In this document: positions 1-7,131 of the stretch, piece after piece
Layout of the letters: the number at the start of each line of letters is the position of its first letter
Numbering within the stretch: the first letter of the stretch is position 1
Source: Eggerthellales bacterium UBA948
GTDB taxonomy: Bacteria; Actinomycetota; Coriobacteriia; Coriobacteriales; UBA8131
Length of the DNA stretch: 13,949 nt
Direction: 5' to 3'
NCBI GenBank assembly: GCA_002293265.1
Contig: DBCW01000147.1
Location: 1-13,949, forward strand
The notes under the pieces: model-generated
What the model saw: the letters and a program-made list of their open reading frames with translations, nothing else
Databases searched by the model: none
Told to the model about the DNA's origin: nothing
Made by a program: the position numbers and the translations under genes

Positions 1-129
1 AAAAGCTACAGGGCAGAGCGGGAAATCACCATATTTACCGGCTTTGTTCTTTGTGAATCCAGATAAAGAAATGCTAACAAAATCTTGCTGAATTCTAACA
101 GGCGTACCTTCCGCGTTCAAAGCATCCCT
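1..129 (-). other. Open frame running off the left edge, unassigned
   Basis: The minus-strand frame used by the adjacent remnant stays open past its TAG stop (130-132) to the window edge, about 43 codons with plausible protein character (contains TPVRIQQDFVSISLSGF). A TTG at 118-120 sits about 5-6 bases after a GAGGG on the minus strand, so a separate short gene could start there. It may instead be the continuation of a broken gene interrupted by the TAG. I do not recognise the protein, and too little is visible to assign a function. Confidence 0.25.
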
Positions 130-444
130 CTAAATAATCGTAGAACGGTACTTTAGGAAGTACCGATTTAATGCTTGCACGCCATCATTTCGTGTGTAAG
201 CATGAGACCCGGTATTTATCAGGCACTTAGAGATGTTGTAGTCAGAAAACTCTTCTGCAAACCAATTGAGCGTTCGCGCTTCCTTTGTATCAACAGTATT
301 GGATAGTTTTACCTCAATTGCAATAATTGACATTCGCACTCCTACCTTGGGCTTACTCTCTAATGCAAAGGCAAGCAGCTTGAAGCACACATCTTCACTT
401 CCGATATTAAACTTCCGTGGGTCACTTTTCGACACCTCAAACAT
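130..444 (-). pseudogene. Chimeric gene remnant: radical SAM fragment fused to DUF4143-like tail
   Basis: From ATG at 444 (AGGA five bases upstream) a 104-residue frame ends at TAG 130-132. Residues around 15-37 (GSEDVCFKLLAFALESK...) match residues 299-321 of the radical SAM protein encoded at 7132-8466 (GSEEVCLKLLAFALEKK...). About 17 of 23 residues are identical, and the DNA is roughly 80% identical by eye over about 70 bp (plus-strand 338-409 against 7507-7580). After the GVR at about 333 the similarity stops. The rest (IEVKLSN, LNWFAEEF, INTGSHAYTRNDGV) has the pattern of the C-terminal PD-(D/E)XK-like end of DUF4143 ATPases. The piece lacks every catalytic part of a radical SAM enzyme (no CX3CX2C) and the ATPase P-loop. 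I read it as debris from two genes joined by deletion. A translated small protein is not excluded because it has a usable ribosome site. Confidence 0.55.
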
Positions 445-472
445 CGATGTCCTGAGCCGATTTGCACACTGC

Positions 473-1159
473 CTACCGCACAAACCGATAGCCCGAGCGC
501 CATGCTGTCTGTAGGTGTTTGGGACGCGAGGGTTCCGCTTCGATCTTTTCGCGGATTCTGCGGATGAACACCGGGAGACTGGATGTCTCACCGACAAACT
601 CCTCGCCCCACACGGCCTCGATGAGCTGCTCACGGGTAAAGACCTCGCCCTCATGGTTGGCCAAAAGCAGCAGTATCTGAAACTCCTTGCGTGTGAAATC
701 GCAACGTTTATCGCCGATGGACACCCGGCAACGCTTGATATCGAACTCAAAATCGCCCACATAAACAAAGTCCTCCTGCTGTTTTGGCGCGATGCGCTCA
801 TTGCGCTTGAGATGTGCCTCTATGCGCAATACCAGCTCCTGCGGATTGAAGGGTTTGACCATATAGTCGTCGGCACCCACGCTGAATCCCGCCTCCTTAT
901 CGGTGATATCGCCTTTAGCGGTGAGCAGGATGATGGGAACGATGGCTCCTTTGTCGCGCAGCGCCTTGCAGACCTCAAGCCCGCTTTTGTCGGGCATCAT
1001 CACGTCGAGGATAAGTAGATCGGGGTTTTCGCGCTCGAACAGCGACACCGCCTCATCACCGTCGGCAGTAGAACGGTAGGCGTAACCGTGGTCGGAAAGA
1101 ATGCGCTTGAGCAGGTTGCGCATACTAAGTTCGTCGTCCACAAACATGATCTTATACAC
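473..1159 (-). CDS. OmpR-family two-component response regulator (RR1)
   Basis: The protein has 228 residues, the usual length for the OmpR/PhoB family. The N-terminal receiver domain (about 1-118) has the acidic pair D8/D9, phospho-acceptor D52 (LLILDVMMPDKSG) and the conserved lysine in VKPF. The C-terminal winged-helix DNA-binding domain (about 130-226) carries FTRKEFQILLLLANHEGEVFT, LIEAVWGE and VFIRRIREKIE. The start is GTG at 1157-1159, preceded by AAGGGA at a spacing of about 8 bases. The kinase gene ends 5 bp upstream, so the two are co-transcribed and RR1 is very probably its partner. As the last intact gene of cassette 1 it probably controls that operon, though the target cannot be proved from sequence. 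It has the same architecture as the partial regulator at the right edge, but the two are clearly different proteins. Confidence 0.93.
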   Translation of the reverse strand: MYKIMFVDDELSMRNLLKRILSDHGYAYRSTADGDEAVSLFERENPDLLILDVMMPDKSGLEVCKALRDKGAIVPIILLTAKGDITDKEAGFSVGADDYMVKPFNPQELVLRIEAHLKRNERIAPKQQEDFVYVGDFEFDIKRCRVSIGDKRCDFTRKEFQILLLLANHEGEVFTREQLIEAVWGEEFVGETSSLPVFIRRIREKIEAEPSRPKHLQTAWRSGYRFVR

Positions 1160-1164
1160 GCTGT

Positions 1165-2820
1165 CTATCCCTTCTCGCTGTGGGCTGGTATGTATACGGT
1201 GAAGACACTCCCCTGCTTATAGACGCTGCTTACCTCGACGGTGCCACCATGCATGGCAACGAGATCGCTGACCACGGCAAGCCCAAGGCCGCTGCCGCGG
1301 TAGCGGCGATGCGAGGACTTGTCGCGCTGGGTGTATTTCTCAAAGATGTAGGGCAAATCCTCATCGGTGATGCCGATACCGGTGTCGCTCACCCGGATGA
1401 TCATCAAGTCTTCCTCCGCCTCGTAATCGATGTCTATGGAAACGCTGCCGCCCTTTTGGGTGAATTTGGTGGCGTTGGACACCAAATTCTCGATGATACG
1501 CCTGATCTTTTCCCAGTCTGCCTTGATGATTGGTACGGACGGGCATATATCCGTACTGAAAGTGATGCCCTTGCGTTCGGCGAGGAAGGCCATGGTACCT
1601 TCGGTGATGCTGATCATGTCCACCATGTCGAACTCTTCGAGCACCAACTCGCCCCTGCCGGCTTCGGCACGAGCCATTTCCAGGATGTTGTTGACCATGT
1701 TCAGGAGCAGATGACCGTTCTCCTTGATTTCCTTGACTGCTGCCAGCTCGCTTTCGTCATGATCCATATTTGAAGCTTCCCAGATATCCGTGAAGGCGAT
1801 GATAGCAGTCAATGGGGTTCTGAGCTCATGACTCATGATGGCGAAGAACTCCGACTGGTAGCGATTCTCCTCGAAGAGCTCCTCGTTCATGCGGGCAAGT
1901 TCGCCGCGCTGGTGCTCCAGCATCTCGTTAGCCGCCTCAAGCTGCATGGTTCGTGTCTCGACCTGTTCCTCGAGATTACCGTAGAGACTTTTGAGCTGAC
2001 CGGCCATGAAATCGAACTTCTTGGCGAGATCTTGGATTTCTCCCGTGCCACCAACCGAGTCGATGGTCAGATCGAAGTCGCCTCCCTCGAGGTGCTCCAC
2101 GGCGTTTTCCACCCTAGTGAGCGGACGTATGATCCAACGGGTAACACAAAAGTAGACAACGCCGATGACCAGCAACATCATCAGCGTCGAGTAGAGTATC
2201 TCTCGAGTGATGTTGTCGCGTACACCCTGCATGTAGATATCCATAGGCATACTGATACTGGTAACACCGACGAGATCACCCTCGGCCATGCCCTCCTTGG
2301 CGTACCCGGTAACATCGAGCTCACCGACCGGACCGCCGTGACATTCCAGGCAGGATTTCTTGAGATAGATGGGGGTGATATAGCGGTAGACCTCGTAGCC
2401 ATCCAAAGTACCCATACCGTACACCTCCCTGATATCGCTATCGAGAAAGGTATGGATCGCTTCGGTCTCGAACTCATCGGCCAGTGAGGCTTTCTTGCGC
2501 GGTTGGAGGCTGACGTATTGGATCAGATAGTCGGTCTCACGCTCCAAAAGCTTAGCGATACTTTTGCCGGCAATGGCACAGTACAAGCCTTTGAAGTTGT
2601 AGGTGCCGTCAGAGTCGGTGTCGATGCGATCCTGATTGATGTCCATGAAGTCCCAAACCGCATTCATTTCTGAGGTGAGTATCTGAGCTTTTTCGCGCAT
2701 CTCGAGCTTGGCTTGAGCCTGCTGGGTGTAGCTGCTCCAGATGGCGTTGCCCAATACGGCAACAACCAGGAGCATCACCAAAGCGATGGTGATCTTCCCG
2801 CGAAGCTTCAATCTCTTCAT
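1165..2820 (-). CDS. Membrane sensor histidine kinase with heme-type (DUF3365/Tll0287-like) sensor domain
   Basis: The protein has 551 residues. Order of parts: TM helix 1 (about 11-28), an extracytoplasmic sensor region (about 30-205), TM helix 2 (about 208-226), HAMP (to about 280), a coiled coil, HisKA with phospho-histidine 331 in SHELRTPL, and HATPase_c with N-box NLVSNATKF (about 445), DTGIGI (479-484) and GSGLGL (509-514). The sensor ends in CLECHGG (157-161) followed by GYAKEGMAEGDLVG. That is the pattern of DUF3365/Tll0287-like domains, where CxxCH binds a c-type heme; redox or ligand sensing is inferred from this. I chose ATG at 2820 (MKRLK) because CCGGAG lies 7 bases upstream. The ATG at 2847 adds nine residues and has no well-placed ribosome site. 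It follows the chaperone gene by 56 bp and precedes RR1 by 5 bp, so the sensor is built into the operon. Confidence 0.9.
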   Translation of the reverse strand: MKRLKLRGKITIALVMLLVVAVLGNAIWSSYTQQAQAKLEMREKAQILTSEMNAVWDFMDINQDRIDTDSDGTYNFKGLYCAIAGKSIAKLLERETDYLIQYVSLQPRKKASLADEFETEAIHTFLDSDIREVYGMGTLDGYEVYRYITPIYLKKSCLECHGGPVGELDVTGYAKEGMAEGDLVGVTSISMPMDIYMQGVRDNITREILYSTLMMLLVIGVVYFCVTRWIIRPLTRVENAVEHLEGGDFDLTIDSVGGTGEIQDLAKKFDFMAGQLKSLYGNLEEQVETRTMQLEAANEMLEHQRGELARMNEELFEENRYQSEFFAIMSHELRTPLTAIIAFTDIWEASNMDHDESELAAVKEIKENGHLLLNMVNNILEMARAEAGRGELVLEEFDMVDMISITEGTMAFLAERKGITFSTDICPSVPIIKADWEKIRRIIENLVSNATKFTQKGGSVSIDIDYEAEEDLMIIRVSDTGIGITDEDLPYIFEKYTQRDKSSHRRYRGSGLGLAVVSDLVAMHGGTVEVSSVYKQGSVFTVYIPAHSEKG

Positions 2821-2876
2821 AACGGCACTCCGGTCACAATTCCCCATCCCAAAATCTTAAATCCCCTTCACGGATG

Positions 2877-3566
2877 TCACGTTGGTATGGCGATATCCGT
2901 TTCGCGTATGAGTTGCGCGTCATAGGAAACAAAGGTTTTGCAAAGTAGAGCCGTTGCAGCATACACCGATGAGGGCACGACTGCAACAAGATCATCGACA
3001 TAATCGCCAATCCACAGCGACAGGTGTTCGTCTAAAAATGACTTCTGAGAGACAAGCAGGCGTTTGACCTCGACAAAATCCCCTGCATTGTAGGCGAGCT
3101 CCGTTCGGCCCGCCAGCTTTGCCATAAAATCGAGTTCGATTGCGATGAAATCATCCGGAACGTGGGGGTACTCTGCCGGCAGCAGATTCTCACTCCGATA
3201 GGCCTCCCGCACCGCAAGCGTCTGTGCTTGGAAGAGGATTCGCTCACCGGTTCGGTACACGCACTCCCACGGCGGTGCCTTAAGCGCATGCGGGCCGACA
3301 AACTGCTCGTTGTAATCCCGCTCGGCGGTGACGATAAAAGCCGCTTTATCCTCGGCATAGGTAGACCCCTGCTGCAAAAGCCCCTGCAAGGCCGTTGCGA
3401 CTGGTTTGGCCGCCGGCTCCACGAAAAACTCCCCTAGACTTGCTGTCGCCTCCGAAAAGACCACATCGAACAGCTCTTTGCCGGGTTTATCCCCCAGAAG
3501 CCTCTGACCAAGTTGATAGATGTAGCTGCGTACCAATAGGGTTGTTCGAATCTCGTTGTCGTCCAT
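2877..3566 (-). CDS. TorD/DmsD-family chaperone for a molybdoenzyme (cassette 1)
   Basis: The protein is 229 residues, predicted all-helical and cytoplasmic. Family signatures seen: YNEQFVGP (85-92), PPWECVY (98-104), QTLAVREAYR (114-123) and PDDFIAIELDFM (137-148). TorD-family proteins bind the Tat signal and apo-form of DMSO-reductase-type catalytic subunits until the cofactor is inserted. The likely client is the catalytic subunit at 4288-6912. The start has AGGAG five bases upstream. It is separated from the ferredoxin gene by 142 bp containing a hairpin, and is only distantly similar to the second TorD-like protein at 9229-9906, which suggests each chaperone serves its own enzyme. Confidence 0.87.
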   Translation of the reverse strand: MDDNEIRTTLLVRSYIYQLGQRLLGDKPGKELFDVVFSEATASLGEFFVEPAAKPVATALQGLLQQGSTYAEDKAAFIVTAERDYNEQFVGPHALKAPPWECVYRTGERILFQAQTLAVREAYRSENLLPAEYPHVPDDFIAIELDFMAKLAGRTELAYNAGDFVEVKRLLVSQKSFLDEHLSLWIGDYVDDLVAVVPSSVYAATALLCKTFVSYDAQLIRETDIAIPT

Positions 3567-3614
3567 TGAACTCCTTTTTTTATATCGACTCCACTATACC
3601 CGAAAACGCCAACA

Positions 3615-3653
3615 GACCCTCTCTCCGCTCCAAATATGGGCGAAGAGAGGGTC
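3615..3653 (-). terminator. Hairpin between ferredoxin and chaperone genes (cassette 1)
   Basis: There is a perfect 10-bp inverted repeat, GACCCTCTCT (3615-3624) and AGAGAGGGTC (3644-3653), with a 19-base loop that can pair further. In the minus-strand RNA only a weak U run follows (…TGTTGGCGTTTTC). It is therefore more likely an attenuator, partial terminator or RNA-stability element than a full stop, and the genes on both sides appear to belong to one operon. Confidence 0.5.
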
Positions 3654-3708
3654 GAAGCAATCTTTGGAAAACGCCGATCACCGGTAGATCGAATTAGTCG
3701 ATGCTTCC

Positions 3709-4269
3709 CTAGACCATCGCCACATCGCGGGCGTTTATGAGAAGTGACGGACCCGTGTTCTCCGATCCGGGCAGCGTCTTGATGTCGGATACCAAATTGT
3801 CGCCGTACTTAGCCTTGAGATCCTCGAGCGTACCAAAGTCGAGTGCTCGCATCGGACAGGCGGAAACGCAAGCGGTCTGCTCACCCTTACCACGTGCCAC
3901 ATAACAGCTGTCGCACTTTTGAACAATGTTGAGATCCTCGATGTAGACCGGCTCGTTGTAGGGACATGCGGTGACACAGGTACCGCAACCGATGCATATC
4001 TCCGTGTCAATGAGCACCACGCCCGACTCTTCCTCCTTGTACGCTGCAGCCGTAGGACATTGCGCTACGCAGGCGGGTGTCGCACAGTGGTTGCACGAAA
4101 TCGACTTGCTGAAGTACCTCACCTCGGGAAATATACCATCTTCGACGGTGTCCACGTTGCGAAATATCTCGCCGGTCTTATAAAGATTGTTCTTATCCCT
4201 ACAAGCAATCTGACAGGCCTTGCATCCGAGGCAGGCGGTCTGATCGAAGTAAAAACCCATTTGTGCCAT
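3709..4269 (-). CDS. DmsB-like 4x[4Fe-4S] electron-transfer subunit (cassette 1)
   Basis: The protein has 186 residues and four cysteine groups: C13/16/19/23; C59/62/67/71; C92/95/98/102; C119/122/134/138. This is the 16-cysteine plan of DmsB-type ferredoxin subunits, which bind four [4Fe-4S] clusters and pass electrons to the catalytic subunit. It has no signal peptide, so it would be exported bound to its Tat-bearing partner. The start ATG has GGAG about 8 bases upstream, lies 18 bp after the catalytic subunit stop and reads MAQMGFYFD, the same opening as the cassette 2 paralogue. No NrfD/DmsC membrane anchor follows; the next gene is the chaperone. Confidence 0.93.
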   Translation of the reverse strand: MAQMGFYFDQTACLGCKACQIACRDKNNLYKTGEIFRNVDTVEDGIFPEVRYFSKSISCNHCATPACVAQCPTAAAYKEEESGVVLIDTEICIGCGTCVTACPYNEPVYIEDLNIVQKCDSCYVARGKGEQTACVSACPMRALDFGTLEDLKAKYGDNLVSDIKTLPGSENTGPSLLINARDVAMV

Positions 4270-4287
4270 GTTTTATTCTCCTCTCTC

Positions 4288-6912
4288 CTACTCGAAAATG
4301 ATGCGCTGCGGCCATTCGCAGTCCGGATCGAGCGTGCCATTGTATTTTTCGATAAGACAGTTGTTCGAGTTGAACCCGGTGTGTCCCTGACCGGTGGGTA
4401 CCGGCGAGGAGAGCGTGTTCGTGGCACCGGCAAGGTCGATACCGTTGTCATCGAGCTCGGCCCAGGCTCCCTCACCCAAACCGATAGTCTTGGGCATGAT
4501 GCGTTCGGTTACAAACGCGGGGCGTACAACGGTACCATAGGGGCTGGAGAGTTTTACGGGGTCATCCGTGGAGATACCCAAAGCCCTGGCATCGTCTGCG
4601 TTAATCCACAGTTCTTGCGGCCAGGCCTCGCGTAGCCAATTGACGTTGTCGAAGACATGATGCGAGCGTCTCTGATAATGCTGAGTGAGCAGCTGATACG
4701 GCCGCTTGTTCTCCACGCCGTCCTCGTAACCTTCGGTGATACGCTCGTACTTGGGCAGTGGATCTTTGGTGCTGAATCCCACATGGGAGATATAGTTGGA
4801 AAGCGATTGACAATGGATCTCGAACTTGCCGCTGGCGGTCTTTACCGGATTGGCAGCCGGATCGGCGATGAACTTCGCGAACGGAATGTTGGTGTAAACG
4901 TCGCCGTCGGAACGCTCAACTTGGTAGATACCCTTTTCGGTAAACTCAGCAAGAGTGATCTTGCCCTCCTGCGCCTCACCAGTCACGCCCATCTTAGCGA
5001 TGTCGTCGGCGGTGATGGTAAGCAGCGGCTCCTTCGTTGCACCGTCGGAACCAACGACCGTGCAACCCTTGAGTTTGTTGAAGAGCTGCTGGGTCTCATC
5101 GATATCGTAAACGTCGGCGGCAGCAAATCCCAGTTTCTCGGCGATGCCGATGGCGATCTCCTGGTCGCTTTTGGCCTCATACATCGGGCTGGTGACGTTT
5201 TGCGCATAGATGAGAATGTCTCGGTTGCCCGTAAGAAGAGTGCCGGGACGCTCCCACTCCGTGGTCACGGGAAGCACGACATCTGAGTACTTGGCGCTGG
5301 TGTTGAAGACGTAGTTCATGCACAACACAAACTCCACCTTTTTATGAGCTTCGATGCCCTGGGTCATGGCCTGACGTTGATTGAGCGCGCCACCCATACC
5401 CTGATAGATCATCTGGATGTTGACGGGGTAGGCCTCACCGTAGTGGTCGTGTATACCGTTGAGCACGGCATTCCACATCTGACCGTTGTTCATAGCGTAC
5501 TGTTTTTGCGGGAAGGGGTTGGCCGGCAGCTTGGTTCCCACACCGGCTCCGCCGCCCGATACCAGAGCGGCACCGCCGTTGGATGCGCTATTGTGCATGT
5601 TGGCACTCACCGAACCGCCGTCGCGACCAATCTGTCCACAAACCATACCGAGCGTCAGCATGGCATGCGGCAGACACTCGCCCTCGTTGATACGGGCAGG
5701 CGCTCCACCGGCCATGATGGAAGCGGGTTTGGTGGTGGCGTATTCGCGAGCAAAGCTCTTGATGAGTTCGGCATCGACACCACAGATTTCCGATGCCCAC
5801 TCGGGGGTTTTCGGACCGTCGGCGGCATAGATACCCTCACCCATGACATAGTCGTAAAAGTTTTCCGACGGATCGATTTGCTGCGCGTTATAGGTAAACT
5901 CGTTGCGCTCCATCGGCGCGTACTTGTACTCGGCGTAATCCGCAGCAGGCATGTGATCCTTATCGAAGCCCACAGTATACATATCCAAGTATTCCTTGTC
6001 ATGCAGACCCTCGGAGATGATGTGATGGATCATGCCAAGGATAAGCGCGGTATCAGTGGATGGACGTACGGGAATCCACTGCGCTTCAAGCGCCTCAGCG
6101 GTTTCGTTGTAGCGCGGATCGACGCAGATGAACTTAGCTCCTGCCTTTTTGGCCTGAAGATAGTTGTAGGTGGGGTTGCCGGCACTGGAGTTCGCCGGAT
6201 TTGCGCCCCACAAGATGATCAACTTCTGCTTGCGTAAGGTCAAGCGATCCGGGGCATCGGCGATGTAGCCGGAGCTGCCCATGATCATCTGGTAGGCATC
6301 CGGCCAAGCTCCCCATGAGACCTGTCCCCAACGCGGGGTGTATCCGCCGAGCAGCTGAAAGACACGCGGCAGCTCGGAACCACCTAGCACGAATACCGAC
6401 TCCGGACCGTGCGTATCGTAAATTCTCTTGATCTCCGTTGCGACAAGCTCGTACGCCTCGTCCCAGGAGATGCGCTCCCACTCGTCCTCGCCACGCAGCC
6501 GACCGTTGGGATTTTCGGGGCTCCAGTTCTTGCGTTTCATCGGGTATTTGAGACGATCGGCACCAAACACCTGCATGCGCTGCGCCCTGCCGCGTTGACA
6601 GGCACGCTGCTGCGGGTTGTCGGGATCATCCTCGCGGGTATCATCGGTCTTTTGGCGCAATACCACACCGTCTTTGACCAGAGCCTTGTTGAGACAGCGC
6701 CCACCACAGTTATGCCAACATGCGGCTGTCACCCAAGTGGCACCCTCTTCCAAGTCCTGCGGCGCCTTGTGATCGACTTTCGAGGTCACCTGCTGCTGGG
6801 GGCTACAGGCCACCAAGCTACTCGCACCGGCAAGTGCAGCCACACCGGCCGAGAGCGCAACAAACTTCCTGCGACTCAAACCCTTTCCAGCGATAGAATC
6901 GGTTCGATCCAT
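4288..6912 (-). CDS. DmsA-like molybdopterin oxidoreductase, Tat lipoprotein (cassette 1)
   Basis: The protein is 874 residues, normal for DmsA-type enzymes. The N-terminus has a twin-arginine motif (SRRKF, 13-17), a hydrophobic stretch and a lipobox LVAC with Cys36. The FS0 [4Fe-4S] motif is C65-x3-C69-x3-C73 with C105 in RACQRGRA. The MopB body carries LLGGYTPRWGQVS (Ser199 aligns with the Mo-ligand serine of DmsA), ILWGANPANSS, VDPRYNETA and WIPVRPSTDTAL. The C-terminal dinucleotide-binding domain is at about 740-870. It is expected to hold bis-MGD and act outside the cytoplasm. The substrate cannot be read from sequence: S- or N-oxides or other organic compounds are possible. The start ATG has a strong AGGAGG six bases upstream and follows a 219 bp gap, so this is the first gene of its operon. 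The coding sequence is visibly more GC-rich than cassette 2. Confidence 0.93.
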   Translation of the reverse strand: MDRTDSIAGKGLSRRKFVALSAGVAALAGASSLVACSPQQQVTSKVDHKAPQDLEEGATWVTAACWHNCGGRCLNKALVKDGVVLRQKTDDTREDDPDNPQQRACQRGRAQRMQVFGADRLKYPMKRKNWSPENPNGRLRGEDEWERISWDEAYELVATEIKRIYDTHGPESVFVLGGSELPRVFQLLGGYTPRWGQVSWGAWPDAYQMIMGSSGYIADAPDRLTLRKQKLIILWGANPANSSAGNPTYNYLQAKKAGAKFICVDPRYNETAEALEAQWIPVRPSTDTALILGMIHHIISEGLHDKEYLDMYTVGFDKDHMPAADYAEYKYAPMERNEFTYNAQQIDPSENFYDYVMGEGIYAADGPKTPEWASEICGVDAELIKSFAREYATTKPASIMAGGAPARINEGECLPHAMLTLGMVCGQIGRDGGSVSANMHNSASNGGAALVSGGGAGVGTKLPANPFPQKQYAMNNGQMWNAVLNGIHDHYGEAYPVNIQMIYQGMGGALNQRQAMTQGIEAHKKVEFVLCMNYVFNTSAKYSDVVLPVTTEWERPGTLLTGNRDILIYAQNVTSPMYEAKSDQEIAIGIAEKLGFAAADVYDIDETQQLFNKLKGCTVVGSDGATKEPLLTITADDIAKMGVTGEAQEGKITLAEFTEKGIYQVERSDGDVYTNIPFAKFIADPAANPVKTASGKFEIHCQSLSNYISHVGFSTKDPLPKYERITEGYEDGVENKRPYQLLTQHYQRRSHHVFDNVNWLREAWPQELWINADDARALGISTDDPVKLSSPYGTVVRPAFVTERIMPKTIGLGEGAWAELDDNGIDLAGATNTLSSPVPTGQGHTGFNSNNCLIEKYNGTLDPDCEWPQRIIFE

Positions 6913-7131
6913 ATCCTTCCTCCTTTTTCACTATCGGACGTGACAATGGGAGAGGCGAATATTCGTAAATCCCGACCCATTATCATTATTTTTCCATTAT
7001 GAATTCATTCGCATTCGCATACGCACTTAACACGTTTAAGCTTCATAAAACAGGATTAACAAAAATTAATAAATACCCCCTGAAGTGTGCCGGCCGTCAA
7101 TTAACAGGGGATCCGAAGATAGTTAAGATAT
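6913..7131 (-). promoter_or_regulatory. AT-rich gap upstream of cassette 1, likely promoter region
   Basis: This 219 bp gap lies between the radical SAM stop and the cassette 1 catalytic subunit. On the minus strand TGTTAA occurs three times (plus-strand TTAACA at 7027-7032, 7056-7061, 7101-7106), resembling the half-site of the palindrome upstream of cassette 2. Possible -10 boxes are CATAAT and GATAAT nearer the gene, but I find no convincing -35, as expected for an activator-dependent promoter. A small tandem CATTCG repeat lies near 7006-7020. I see no gene and no clear terminator hairpin here. Confidence 0.4.

Noticed and set aside
130..132. TAG read as an amino acid (pyrrolysine-like readthrough)
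   Set aside because: There is no supporting element, and the surrounding sequence looks like gene debris. A stop or nonsense mutation is simpler.
445..801. Upstream extension of the remnant frame into the regulator gene (223-residue frame)
   Set aside because: It is the regulator read in another frame. Protein-like sequence begins only near 444.
515..1018. Plus-strand open frames opposite the regulator, and similar long plus-strand frames elsewhere (1180-1773, 1828-2487, 5344-6237)
   Set aside because: They are antisense shadows of well-supported genes with no recognisable motifs and no operon context.
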